From Limnohabitans sp. Jir61 (GTDB lineage: Bacteria; Pseudomonadota; Gammaproteobacteria; Burkholderiales; Burkholderiaceae_C): DNA of 64,000 bases. Numbering within the stretch: position 1 is the first letter of the stretch; the number at the start of each line of letters is the position of its first letter. The notes under the pieces are model-generated. The model saw nothing but the letters and a program-made list of their open reading frames with translations. It was not told the DNA's origin and did not search any database. The DNA is taken from positions 806,001 through 870,000 of the forward strand of contig NZ_NESD01000001.1 of the NCBI RefSeq assembly GCF_003063545.1. The letters run 5' to 3'. This document shows, piece after piece, positions 19,139 through 27,555 of this stretch. Position numbers and translations under genes: made by a program.

Positions 19139-19215
19139 CGGTGTGTGGCGCAGCCTGGTAGCGCACTTGCATGGGGTGCAAGGGGTCGAAGGTTCGAATC
19201 CTTTCACACCGACCA
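19139..19215 (+). tRNA. tRNA-Pro (anticodon GGG)
   Basis: 77 bases including an encoded CCA. Acceptor stem CGGTGTG (19139-19145) pairs with CACACCG (19205-19211); anticodon stem CTTGC/GCAAG frames the loop ATGGGGT with anticodon GGG; the T arm contains GGTTCGAATCC. It reads CCC and CCT codons. No integrated element was seen at its 3' end. Confidence 0.96.
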
Positions 19216-19226
19216 AGAATGACCAA

Positions 19227-19256
19227 GGGCTAGTAACTACGTTACTAGCCCTTTTG
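19227..19256 (+). terminator. Terminator of tRNA-Pro
   Basis: A perfect 11-bp stem GGGCTAGTAAC (19227-19237) / GTTACTAGCCC (19241-19251) with loop TAC is followed by TTTT. Confidence 0.88.
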
Positions 19257-19282
19257 TCTTTTCTGGCCTCGTTTAAAGCGTT

Positions 19283-19831
19283 TTAAACGATATCGACGTG
19301 GTGCATCTCAAACTTGCCTTTCTTTGCGTCTGCAAAGTAGTGTTGCAAGGTTTCTTTGACGGTGCGAAATGCAATCTCGTCCCAGGGTATTTCATGCTCG
19401 GCAAACAAACGCGCTTCTTGCGTTTCGTGGCCAGGGTCAAAGGTGTCGCTGGTGAGTTGCGCTCGGTAAAAGAAATGCACTTGGCCCACGCGTGTGACGT
19501 TCATCAGTGTGAACAACTCTTGCATTTCAAACTGTGCACCGGCTTCTTCCACCGTTTCACGTGCAGCGCCTTGGGCTACGGTTTCGTTTAGTTCCATGAA
19601 GCCCGCAGGAAGAGTCCATTTACCTAAGCGTGGCTCGATGTTGCGTTTGCACAGCAACACTTTGTCGCCCCACACAGGCACGGTGCCCACCACGTTGAGT
19701 GGGTTTTCGTAATGGATGGTGTGGCAAGCGTTGCACACCGCACGCTCACGCGTGTCGCCATCGTCGGGGATGCGGTAAGTCACCGCACTACCGCAGGCTT
19801 TGCAATGTTGGATGAGCGGGCGGTGCAGCAT
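19283..19831 (-). CDS. Nudix hydrolase with N-terminal zinc ribbon
   Basis: 182 residues. Two CxxC pairs (Cys10/13 and Cys33/36) form a zinc ribbon as in NudC-like or ADP-ribose-type Nudix proteins. The Nudix box is complete from GFMELNETVAQGAARE through TVEEAGA (residues about 75-97), giving the Mg-binding glutamates. It should cleave a nucleoside diphosphate linked to another moiety; the substrate cannot be told. It ends near the tRNA-Pro terminator and is the last gene of a minus-strand cluster. Confidence 0.92.
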   Translation of the reverse strand: MLHRPLIQHCKACGSAVTYRIPDDGDTRERAVCNACHTIHYENPLNVVGTVPVWGDKVLLCKRNIEPRLGKWTLPAGFMELNETVAQGAARETVEEAGAQFEMQELFTLMNVTRVGQVHFFYRAQLTSDTFDPGHETQEARLFAEHEIPWDEIAFRTVKETLQHYFADAKKGKFEMHHVDIV

Positions 19832-19835
19832 GGCG

Positions 19836-20531
19836 TTAGACCATGCGAACTTTGAGCTCGCCCAAGCCAGCCACTGCCCCCACCAGCGTGTCGCCGGCCA
19901 CCACAGCGCCTACGCCTTCTGGCGTGCCGGTGTAAATCAAGTCTCCGGGTTGCAGTTCCCATGCAGCGGACAAATGTTCAATCGTTTCTGCGATGTTCCA
20001 AATGAGTTGGCTGGTGGTGCTGCGTTGGCGGTCTTGGCCGTTGACTTGCACAAAAATCTCAGCGTTAGCCACATCGCCAGCCTGTGCTGCAGGTGTGATG
20101 GGGCCAATAGGTGCGCTGTGGTCAAAGCCTTTGCCAATGCACCAAGGGCGGCCTTGTTTCTTCATCTCGTTTTGCAAGTCTCGGCGTGTCATGTCCAGGC
20201 CCACGGCGTAACCGTAGATGTGGCTCAGTGCGTTGGCTGCTTTGATGTTCTTGCCACCTTTGCCAATGGCCACCACCAACTCAATTTCGTGGTGCAAATT
20301 TTTGGTGAGGCTGGGGTAGGGCATGTCACCCGTTTCACCCGCATTGACCACCAACACAGCGTCTGCAGGCTTCATGAAGAAGAAGGGCGGTTCACGGCCT
20401 GTGAAGCCCATTTCTTTGGCGTGTTCTTCGTAGTTGCGGCCCACGCAGTAAATGCGGTGCACTGGAAAGCGCTCAGGCTTGCCCACCACGGGCACGGATA
20501 TAACGGGCGTAGGTTCGAATGCGTAGCTCAT
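19836..20531 (-). CDS. Fumarylacetoacetate hydrolase family protein
   Basis: 231 residues, the short FAH fold. The substrate-pocket FFMKPADAVL, metal-binding HHEIELVVAIGKGGKN and C-terminal LQPGDLIYTGTPEGVGAV are present. Family members are hydrolases or decarboxylases acting on acylpyruvates and related oxo-acids (for example fumarylpyruvate hydrolase), or oxaloacetate decarboxylases. It lies 4 bases upstream of the Nudix gene start on the same strand. The exact substrate is not resolved. Confidence 0.92.
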   Translation of the reverse strand: MSYAFEPTPVISVPVVGKPERFPVHRIYCVGRNYEEHAKEMGFTGREPPFFFMKPADAVLVVNAGETGDMPYPSLTKNLHHEIELVVAIGKGGKNIKAANALSHIYGYAVGLDMTRRDLQNEMKKQGRPWCIGKGFDHSAPIGPITPAAQAGDVANAEIFVQVNGQDRQRSTTSQLIWNIAETIEHLSAAWELQPGDLIYTGTPEGVGAVVAGDTLVGAVAGLGELKVRMV

Positions 20532-20553
20532 GCGTGTCTCCAGTTGCGAAGGC

Positions 20554-20859
20554 TTAGCCTTGTGATTTGCTCACGAGTTCAAAGTGCTCCACCATGGGAG
20601 GCTGTGCAAAGAAGGGGCCGACGATGGCGCGCCATTCCGCAAAAGCTGGCGACTCGCGGAAGTCCACTGTGTGGTTCTCGAGCGTGGTCCAGAAGATTTG
20701 CAAAATATAGCGCTCGGGTGACTCGATGCCGCGGTTGATTTTGAAGCCTTGAAAACCTTTGGCTTTGGCAATGACGGTTTCTACGCCACGTTGAATGGCT
20801 TCATCGAATGCGGCTTGTTGGCCGGGTTGGATGCGGATGTCGACGAGTTCGAGAATCAT
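20554..20859 (-). CDS. Antibiotic biosynthesis monooxygenase (ABM) domain protein
   Basis: 101 residues, one dimeric ferredoxin-like ABM fold: MILELVDIRIQPGQQAAFDE, then GFQGFKINRGIESPERYILQ and WTTLENHTVDFRESPAFAEW. Such single-domain proteins are small oxygenases or ligand-binding proteins; function here is unknown. First gene of the minus-strand trio with the FAH-family and Nudix genes, 22 bases upstream of the former. Confidence 0.85.
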   Translation of the reverse strand: MILELVDIRIQPGQQAAFDEAIQRGVETVIAKAKGFQGFKINRGIESPERYILQIFWTTLENHTVDFRESPAFAEWRAIVGPFFAQPPMVEHFELVSKSQG

Positions 20860-20946
20860 GATGAATGTGTGTTGAGTTAAAACTTATCTCAAGTCTAACG
20901 TGAGCCAGCGTTGGCCATCGTCGCATTCGGGATATCCTTTGTCCTT

Positions 20947-21741
20947 ATGAGTTACGCCTCCCACACACCTGCTACGCCGTTGTTCTGGCCTATGGATTGG
21001 GCATTGCCTGCAGGTGTGAAGGCCGTGTGCACCACGCGAGTGGGCGGTGTGTCACAAGCCCCCTTTGATGGTTTTAACTTGGGCGACCATGTGCAAGACG
21101 ATGTGCATGCCGTGGCTCATAACCGCGCTTTGCTACAAGCGCAGCTGGGTGGGGCGCGGCCCTTGTTCCTGAGCCAAGTGCACGGCGTGGACGTGGTTCA
21201 GCTCAACGCCGCCACGCTCGATGGCACGAAGGCCGATGCTTGCATCACGTCAGAGTCGCGAGTAGCTTGCACCATCATGGTGGCCGACTGTTTGCCTTTG
21301 TTGTTCACCGATGACTCTGGCCAAGTGGTGGCTGCGGCACATGCAGGCTGGCGTGGTTTAGCGGCGGGTGTGGTTGAGCACACAGTGCATGCGATGTGCG
21401 AGCAAGCAGGCGTCGCCCCAGCGCAAGTGCGTGTTTGGCTTGGGCCTTGCATTGGCCCTGATGCGTTTGAAGTGGGGGATGATGTGCGCGTGGCTTTCAG
21501 CGCCCATGGCGATGCATCAGCCGCTGAACGTTATTTCAAGCCGCACCCCACACACGCACAGAAGTGGCTGGCAGACCTTGCTGGCTTAGCGAGATGGCGT
21601 TTGCAGGCTATGGGCGTTAGCTCGGTGGCTGGCAATGACAGCACGGCCGAGTGGTGCACGGTCGCGCAGCGCTCAAGGCTGTTTTCGTTCAGGCGCGATG
21701 GTGTGACCGGACGCTTCGCCGTGTGCATTTGGCGCAACTGA
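20947..21741 (+). CDS. pgeF: Peptidoglycan editing factor / purine nucleoside phosphorylase, YfiH family
   Basis: 264 residues from the ATG at 20947; the frame extends 36 bases further but similarity begins near here. Motifs of the YfiH (DUF152, laccase-domain) family: CTTRVGGVSQAPFDGFNLGDHV, FLSQVHGVDVV, VADCLPLLFTD, AAAHAGWRGLAAGV and the metal-binding Cys/His set. Family members have been assigned purine nucleoside phosphorylase/adenosine deaminase activity and a peptidoglycan-editing role. Its last 69 bases overlap a convergent membrane protein gene. Confidence 0.92.
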   Translation: MSYASHTPATPLFWPMDWALPAGVKAVCTTRVGGVSQAPFDGFNLGDHVQDDVHAVAHNRALLQAQLGGARPLFLSQVHGVDVVQLNAATLDGTKADACITSESRVACTIMVADCLPLLFTDDSGQVVAAAHAGWRGLAAGVVEHTVHAMCEQAGVAPAQVRVWLGPCIGPDAFEVGDDVRVAFSAHGDASAAERYFKPHPTHAQKWLADLAGLARWRLQAMGVSSVAGNDSTAEWCTVAQRSRLFSFRRDGVTGRFAVCIWRN

Positions 21742-21990
21742 CGCGTCATCGCCACCCGCGTTTTGTATACCGTTTGCCGCAAGCGCCTGTTCGCGCTCTG
21801 CGGCTTCTTTGGCCTTGATGGCTCGGCGTCTGGCAGGCGTGCCCATGATGTAGCCGACCACACTCATGGGTAGTAGGCCGTAGAGCAAAAAAGTAAAGGC
21901 TGCGCCAAGCAAAGAGCCCACGGGGCTTGTTGCTTCAGCGATGGCCATCATGAAAGCCACGTAAATCCACGCGATCAGGACCAAATACAT
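21673..21990 (-). CDS. Small membrane protein, two predicted helices
   Basis: 105 residues. Two hydrophobic segments (MYLVLIAWIYVAFMMAIAEA and GAAFTFLLYGLLPMSVVGYI) are followed by a basic, then polar, tail (TPARRRAIKAKEAAEREQ...). I recognise no characterised family; similar small proteins occur next to pgeF/phaC in Comamonadaceae as hypotheticals. The 3' part overlaps the end of pgeF on the other strand; the hydrophobic pattern supports real coding. Confidence 0.7.
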   Translation of the reverse strand: MYLVLIAWIYVAFMMAIAEATSPVGSLLGAAFTFLLYGLLPMSVVGYIMGTPARRRAIKAKEAAEREQALAANGIQNAGGDDASVAPNAHGEASGHTIAPERKQP

Positions 21991-22095
21991 CTAGGGGTTT
22001 TCTCTTGGGTTTGATTTGTGTCAGCAATTCGAAGGCTTTTCACTGACATACTGGCGACAGTTAAAACAATAACAGCGACTGTATAGGAGTTAGCG

Positions 22096-23769
22096 ATGGA
22101 TCAGAATGCGGCCCTCAAGAGCCTAGGGGATAGCTGGCTCAAAGCCCTGGCCTCATTTCAAACAATCGGTGGAGGGGATGCGAAGACTCCCTCACTGAGT
22201 TTCTCTCCTGACAAACTCGAAGCGCTGCAAAAACAGTACATCGAAGAGGCCACTGCACTTTGGAACCAAAGCCTGCATGGCAATACCGAAGTCAAAGATC
22301 GCCGATTCAAAGGCGAAGCATGGGCCCACAACCCAATGGCTGCCTTCACTGCAGCTGCGTATTTGCTCAACACACGCACCATGATGGCGCTCACTGACGC
22401 CGCAGACACAGACCCAAAAACCAAAGCACGTATTCAATTCGCTGTTGAACAATGGGCCGCTGCCGCTGCTCCTAGCAACTACTTGGCACTCAATGCCGAA
22501 GCCCAACAAAAAGCGATCGACACCAAAGGCGAGAGCATTTCCAAAGGCATCCAAAACTTGTTGCACGACATGCAGCAAGGTCATGTGTCAATGACCGACG
22601 AGAGCTTGTTTGAAGTCGGCAAAAACGTGGCTACCACCGAAGGCAAAGTGGTGTTTGAAAACGAGTTCTTCCAACTGCTCGAATACAAGCCACTCACCGC
22701 CAAGGTCTACGAGCGTCCGTTCTTGTTCATCCCGCCTTGCATCAACAAGTTCTACATTTTGGACTTGCAGCCCGAAAACTCTTTCATTCGCTACGCTGTG
22801 GCCCAAGGCCACCGCACGTTCGTGGTGAGCTGGCGTAACCCTGACGAGAGCATGCGCAACACCACATGGGACAACTATGTGGAAGACGTTGCCATACAAG
22901 CCATCAAGGTGGTGCAAGAAATCGGCGGCTCCAAACAAATCAACGCTTTGGGCTTTTGCGTCGGCGGCACCATTCTTTCTAGCGCGCTCGCCGTATTAGC
23001 GGCACGTGGCGAAAAGCCAGTGGCCAGCGCTACGTTACTCACCACCTTGATCGACTTCACCGACACGGGTATCTTGGATGTGTTCATCGACGAAGCCTTC
23101 GTGAAGTTTCGTGAGGGGCAGTTCGCCAAAGGCGGGCTGATGAAGGGTAAAGACATGGCGTCGACCTTCAGTTTCTTGCGCCCCAACGACTTGGTGTGGA
23201 ACTATGTGGTGGGTAACTACCTCAAAGGCGAAACACCACCACCGTTTGACTTGCTCTATTGGAACAGCGATTCCACCAACTTGCCTGGCCCCATGTATGC
23301 CTGGTACTTGCGCAACACTTACCTCGAGAACAACCTCATCAAGCCTGGCAAAGCCAAGGTGTGCGGCGAGAAGATTGACCTGCGCAAAGTGGACATGCCG
23401 CTGTACATCTACGGCTCACGTGAAGACCACATCGTGCCCATCGGTGGCGCATACGCCAGCACGCAAGTGTTCCCAGGCAAGAAGCGTTTTGTGATGGGTG
23501 CATCAGGCCACATCGCCGGTGTGATCAACCCACCTGCAGCTAACAAGCGTTGCTATTGGACAGGTAGCGACACTAGCTTTCCAAAAGATGCTGAGCAGTG
23601 GATTGGCAAAGCCAAAGAACACGCGGGCAGCTGGTGGACCGACTGGTCTGCATGGCTCAAGACTCATGCAGGCAAACAAATTGCAGCCCCCAAAGCCTAC
23701 GGCAAGGGCAAACATAAAGCGATTGAGGCCGCACCTGGCCGTTACGTCAAAGAACGTTCAAGTCATTAA
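22096..23769 (+). CDS. phaC: Class I polyhydroxyalkanoate synthase
   Basis: 557 residues. An N-terminal PhaC_N domain is followed by an alpha/beta hydrolase core with the lipase-like box GFCVGG, catalytic Cys288. It polymerises (R)-3-hydroxybutyryl-CoA into PHB on the granule surface. FVVSWRNPDESMRNTTWDNYVED and the C-terminal GHIAGVINPP with the catalytic His are typical. An AGGAG Shine-Dalgarno precedes the ATG. It opens the phaC-phaA-phaB operon. Confidence 0.97.
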   Translation: MDQNAALKSLGDSWLKALASFQTIGGGDAKTPSLSFSPDKLEALQKQYIEEATALWNQSLHGNTEVKDRRFKGEAWAHNPMAAFTAAAYLLNTRTMMALTDAADTDPKTKARIQFAVEQWAAAAAPSNYLALNAEAQQKAIDTKGESISKGIQNLLHDMQQGHVSMTDESLFEVGKNVATTEGKVVFENEFFQLLEYKPLTAKVYERPFLFIPPCINKFYILDLQPENSFIRYAVAQGHRTFVVSWRNPDESMRNTTWDNYVEDVAIQAIKVVQEIGGSKQINALGFCVGGTILSSALAVLAARGEKPVASATLLTTLIDFTDTGILDVFIDEAFVKFREGQFAKGGLMKGKDMASTFSFLRPNDLVWNYVVGNYLKGETPPPFDLLYWNSDSTNLPGPMYAWYLRNTYLENNLIKPGKAKVCGEKIDLRKVDMPLYIYGSREDHIVPIGGAYASTQVFPGKKRFVMGASGHIAGVINPPAANKRCYWTGSDTSFPKDAEQWIGKAKEHAGSWWTDWSAWLKTHAGKQIAAPKAYGKGKHKAIEAAPGRYVKERSSH

Positions 23770-23800
23770 TTTTTAAATCCATTTATTTTCGGAGACACAC

Positions 23801-24979
23801 ATGGAAGACATCGTCATCGTTTCAGCCGCACGCACCGCCGTGGGCAAGTTTGGTGGTTCACTCGCCAAAATCGCAGCCACAGAGTTGGGTTCTATCGTCA
23901 TTCGCGAAGCCCTGGCACGTGCCAAGGTCGATCCATCCATGGTGGGCGAGGTCATCATGGGTCAAGTGTTGGCTGCTGGCGCAGGCCAAAACCCTGCGCG
24001 TCAAGCTTTGATCAAGTCTGGTGTTCCTAACGCAGTTCCTGCCTTGACCATCAATGCTGTGTGCGGCTCTGGCCTCAAAGCCGTGATGCTGGCTGCACAA
24101 GCGGTGGCGTATGGCGACAGCGATATCGTGGTGGCCGGCGGTCAGGAAAACATGAGCGCTTCAGGCCATGTGCTGTTGGGTTCACGTGATGGCCAACGCA
24201 TGGGTAACTGGAACATGATTGACACCATGATCGTCGACGGTCTGTGGGACGTTTACAACCAATACCACATGGGCATCACGGCGGAGAACGTGGCTAAAGA
24301 ATTCAACATCACACGCGACATGCAAGATGCCTTGGCTTTGGCTAGCCAACAAAAAGCATCTGCTGCTCAAGACGCGGGCAAGTTCAAAGACGAAATCGTG
24401 TCGGTGCAGATCCCTCAACGCAAGGGTGACCCCATCGAGTTCAACGCTGACGAATACATCAACAAGAAAACCACCGCCGAAGCCTTGGCCGGTTTGCGCC
24501 CAGCCTTCGACAAAGCAGGTTCAGTGACAGCTGGTAACGCATCAGGCATCAACGACGGCGCTGCCGCAGTGGTGGTGATGTCAGCTAAGAAAGCGGCTGC
24601 TTTAGGCCTCACACCGTTGGCACGCATTGCTGCATTCGGCACCAGCGGCTTGGATCCAAAAATCATGGGCATGGGCCCCGTGTCTGCCTCACGCAAAGCG
24701 CTGGAGCGTGCTGGCTGGAAAGCCTCGGATGTCGATTTGTTCGAACTCAACGAAGCCTTCGCTGCACAAGCCTGCGCCGTGAACCAACAGCTGGACATCG
24801 ACCCAGCCAAGGTCAACGTCAACGGTGGCGCGATTGCCATTGGTCACCCCATCGGCGCATCAGGCTGCCGCATCTTGGTGACCTTGCTGCACGAAATGCA
24901 ACGCACCAATGCCAAGAAGGGCTTGGCCGCACTGTGTATCGGTGGCGGTATGGGCGTATCTTTGGCACTTGAGCGTTGA
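23801..24979 (+). CDS. phaA: Acetyl-CoA acetyltransferase (beta-ketothiolase)
   Basis: 392 residues. The active-site Cys88 sits in NAVCGSGLKA; the second signature NVNGGAIAIGHPIGASGCR and the C-terminal GLAALCIGGGMGVSLALER with the catalytic Cys are intact. It condenses two acetyl-CoA into acetoacetyl-CoA, the first step to PHB. It lies 31 bases after phaC with a GGAGAC Shine-Dalgarno. Confidence 0.97.
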   Translation: MEDIVIVSAARTAVGKFGGSLAKIAATELGSIVIREALARAKVDPSMVGEVIMGQVLAAGAGQNPARQALIKSGVPNAVPALTINAVCGSGLKAVMLAAQAVAYGDSDIVVAGGQENMSASGHVLLGSRDGQRMGNWNMIDTMIVDGLWDVYNQYHMGITAENVAKEFNITRDMQDALALASQQKASAAQDAGKFKDEIVSVQIPQRKGDPIEFNADEYINKKTTAEALAGLRPAFDKAGSVTAGNASGINDGAAAVVVMSAKKAAALGLTPLARIAAFGTSGLDPKIMGMGPVSASRKALERAGWKASDVDLFELNEAFAAQACAVNQQLDIDPAKVNVNGGAIAIGHPIGASGCRILVTLLHEMQRTNAKKGLAALCIGGGMGVSLALER

Positions 24980-25049
24980 TTGCGCGGTCGGTCACACATA
25001 AATTTAAAAATTTCTTTTTCAAATAACTCATAAATTAGGAGACAAAAAA

Positions 25050-25787
25050 ATGAGTCAAAAAGTAGCGTACGTCACAGGTGGTATGGGTGGTATCGGGACC
25101 GCCATTTGCCAACGCCTTCACAAAGAAGGCTTCAAAGTTATCGCGGGTTGCGGCCCAACACGTGACTTTGTGAAGTGGTTGGACGAGCAAAAAGCTTTGG
25201 GTTACACCTTTTATGCATCTGTTGGCAACGTAGGTGATTGGGATTCCACTGTGGAAGCTTTCACAAAAGCCAAAGCAGAACATGGCCCGATCGACGTGTT
25301 GGTCAACAACGCTGGTATCACCAAGGACCGCATGTTCTTGAAGATGACACGCGAAGACTGGAGCGCAGTGATGAGCACCAACCTCGACTCGATGTTTAAC
25401 GTGACCAAGCAAGTTGTGCCAGACATGGTCGAACGTGGTTGGGGCCGCATCATCAATATCTCGTCAGTCAACGGTGAAAAAGGCCAAGCCGGTCAAACCA
25501 ACTACTCAGCTGCCAAGGCTGGTATGCATGGCTTCTCCATGGCTTTGGCCCAAGAGTTGGCCACCAAAGGTGTTACGGTCAACACCGTGTCACCTGGCTA
25601 CATCGGTACCGACATGGTCAACGCCATCCGTCCTGACGTGTTGGAAAAGATCGTGGCCACCGTACCCGTTAAGCGTTTGGGCAAGCCTGCTGAAATCGCA
25701 TCCATCATCGCTTGGATGGCCAGCGAAGACGGCGGCTACACCACAGGTGCTGACTTCGCTGTGAACGGTGGTTTGCACATGGGTTAA
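25050..25787 (+). CDS. phaB: Acetoacetyl-CoA reductase
   Basis: 245 residues, SDR fold. Cofactor loop VTGGMGGIG at residues 8-16, NNAG at about 88-91, catalytic Ser and YSAAK. NADPH-dependent reduction of acetoacetyl-CoA to (R)-3-hydroxybutyryl-CoA for PhaC. TAGGAGAC Shine-Dalgarno. A strong terminator closes the operon. Confidence 0.97.
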   Translation: MSQKVAYVTGGMGGIGTAICQRLHKEGFKVIAGCGPTRDFVKWLDEQKALGYTFYASVGNVGDWDSTVEAFTKAKAEHGPIDVLVNNAGITKDRMFLKMTREDWSAVMSTNLDSMFNVTKQVVPDMVERGWGRIINISSVNGEKGQAGQTNYSAAKAGMHGFSMALAQELATKGVTVNTVSPGYIGTDMVNAIRPDVLEKIVATVPVKRLGKPAEIASIIAWMASEDGGYTTGADFAVNGGLHMG

Positions 25788-25823
25788 TGTGTGGTTGACG
25801 CCACTGGCGTCTCCACATTTGCC

Positions 25824-25853
25824 AAAGCCGCAGAGTGATCTGCGGCTTTTTTG
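25824..25853 (+). terminator. Terminator of the phaCAB operon
   Basis: AAAGCCGCAGA (25824-25834), loop GTGA, TCTGCGGCTTT (25839-25849) and a T run. Confidence 0.92.
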
Positions 25854-25919
25854 TTTTGTGAGTTAAACCAGTAATAACCCGTAAAAATTATTTGTTAAAG
25901 TGGTTTTATCAATAACTTT

Positions 25920-25931
25920 GGCAAATTTGCC
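25920..25931. promoter_or_regulatory. Palindrome upstream of the methyltransferase operon
   Basis: GGCAAATTTGCC is a perfect 12-bp palindrome 12 bases before the proposed ATG at 25943, in an AT-rich leader. The position suits an operator, but no regulator gene is adjacent. Confidence 0.35.
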
Positions 25932-25942
25932 TGTCTGACAAT

Positions 25943-26656
25943 ATGGGTGATTACACGAATATGGCGGGTTACTACGACGTCATCATGACTTCGGGTTACT
26001 ACGACTACGCAAAGATCGTCGACAGCTTGGTTTCACACCATCCTGAGCGCAACGTGTTAGAGATCGGTTGCGGCACAGGGTTGATCTTGGAAGAGCTGGC
26101 CAAGCGTCAGCCAAAGCTGCCCATCACTGGCATTGACCTGACCGCGCCCATGTTGTCGATTGCACAAAAGCGTTTGGCACCTTTTCCAACTGTGTCGCTC
26201 TCGCAGCAAAACATCACTGAACTGGCGCTTGACGATAAACATGAGTTGGCTTTCTCTTATGGCGGCGTTTGGTACTTCGTGATTGACGGTGACAAAGAGC
26301 CTTTCTTGGTGAGCCACATCGCCGATGCACACGCCAATGAATTGGGATTTGAGCATTTGGCCAAGCACATTGCGGTAGGGGGCACTTTGCTGCTGGGCAT
26401 CCAAGGCCCGCACCACAATTACGAAACCACTATTTCGAATGGCATGACCTATTCGCAGCAAATTGATCCGACAGACATTGGTTTTACCAAGCACTATTTC
26501 TTGCACGATGGCGACCAAAAATTGATGGATCAAACTGTGCACTACCGCACTTATACCTTTGCCCAAGCGCAAGCGCTCATGGGTACGTACGGTTTTGAGT
26601 ACGTGCCAGAGCGAGACCCCAACCAACTGTTTTTGCAGTTCAAGAAAGTGAAATGA
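25943..26656 (+). CDS. Class I SAM-dependent methyltransferase
   Basis: 237 residues. Rossmann motif I VLEIGCGTGLILEELAKR (about residues 39-56) and motif II TGIDLTAPML give the SAM site. The N-terminus MAGYYDVIMTSGYYDYAKIVD resembles small-molecule methyltransferases. The substrate is unknown. There is no good Shine-Dalgarno for the ATG at 25943, and MAGYY at 25961 is an alternative start. It overlaps the next gene by four bases (ATGA), so the three genes to 28859 form one operon. Confidence 0.85.
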   Translation: MGDYTNMAGYYDVIMTSGYYDYAKIVDSLVSHHPERNVLEIGCGTGLILEELAKRQPKLPITGIDLTAPMLSIAQKRLAPFPTVSLSQQNITELALDDKHELAFSYGGVWYFVIDGDKEPFLVSHIADAHANELGFEHLAKHIAVGGTLLLGIQGPHHNYETTISNGMTYSQQIDPTDIGFTKHYFLHDGDQKLMDQTVHYRTYTFAQAQALMGTYGFEYVPERDPNQLFLQFKKVK

Positions 26657-27555
26657 TGAGCGCTGCAAAACCGAAATTGTTTTTCATCGGTGTGGGCAAC
26701 ATGGGTAACCCCATGGCAGCCAACTTGATCAAAGCGGGTTACCCCGTCACCGTGTTTGATGTGACGCGTTCCAAGGCTGATAACTTGATCGCCTTGGGCG
26801 CAACATGGGTCAACAGCTTGGCCGAAGGCGCTGCTGAGGCTGACGTGGTGATGGCTTCTTTGCCGGGCCCCGTGCAAGTGCGTGAAGTCATGTTGGGCGA
26901 GCAGGGCGTGTTGGCCCACGTCAAAGCGGGCGCAACTGTGATTGACACCTCTACCTGTGCTGTGGAGTTGGTGCGCGAATTGGTGGCTTTGGCCAACAGC
27001 AAAGGCGTGGGATTTTTAGAAGCGCCCGTCACCAATGCGGTAGACATGGCGGCCTTGGGTCGCTTGTCTATTTTTGTAGGCGGAGACCCAGCGACCTTTG
27101 AAAAACACAAACCCATCTTCGACGTCATTGGCGAAAAAATCTTTCACGTGGGCGAGCCCGGCAATGGCGCGACCATCAAGCTGCTCACCAACTTGTTGTG
27201 GTTTGTCAGCGCTGCAGCGATTGGCGAAGGTTTGATGCTGGGCGCCAAGGCAGGCATTCCGTTGCACACCGTGTGGGAGGCGATCAAGTCAAGCGCTGGC
27301 AACAGCTGGGTGGCTGAGCATGATGTGCCATCCATCTTTGCCGGTCACTACGACCCCAGTTTTTCGCTGGCCTTGTGCTGCAAAGATTTAGGCCTGATCA
27401 ACGGCATTGCCAAATCACAGGGCTACGATTTGCCCATGGGCGGCATGGCGCAGCAGTTGTTCCAACAAGCCATGGCCACCTACGGCCCAGATGCGGCTGA
27501 GCTGCATGTGGTGAAACTTTTAGAAGAGCGTGTCGGACACATGCTGCGACCATGA
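26653..27555 (+). CDS. 3-hydroxyisobutyrate dehydrogenase family oxidoreductase
   Basis: 300 residues. N-terminal Rossmann domain with FIGVGNMGNPMAANLIKAG, and a C-terminal helical domain with GNGATIKLLTNLLWF carrying the family's catalytic lysine and Asn. DTSTCAVELVREL is in the usual place. The substrate-binding segment, normally DxPVSGGxxGAxxGTL, here reads EAPVTNAVDMAALGRLSIFVGG, so the Ser-Gly-Gly is lost and the substrate is probably not 3-hydroxyisobutyrate or tartronate semialdehyde. NAD(P)-dependent oxidation or reduction of a beta-hydroxyacid or imine is likely. Overlaps neighbours on both sides by 4 bases. Confidence 0.88.
   Translation: MMSAAKPKLFFIGVGNMGNPMAANLIKAGYPVTVFDVTRSKADNLIALGATWVNSLAEGAAEADVVMASLPGPVQVREVMLGEQGVLAHVKAGATVIDTSTCAVELVRELVALANSKGVGFLEAPVTNAVDMAALGRLSIFVGGDPATFEKHKPIFDVIGEKIFHVGEPGNGATIKLLTNLLWFVSAAAIGEGLMLGAKAGIPLHTVWEAIKSSAGNSWVAEHDVPSIFAGHYDPSFSLALCCKDLGLINGIAKSQGYDLPMGGMAQQLFQQAMATYGPDAAELHVVKLLEERVGHMLRP

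Noticed and set aside
19139-19256. tRNA-Pro as an integration site
   Set aside because: The 3' end is followed directly by its terminator and ordinary genes; no duplicated tRNA 3' end was found.
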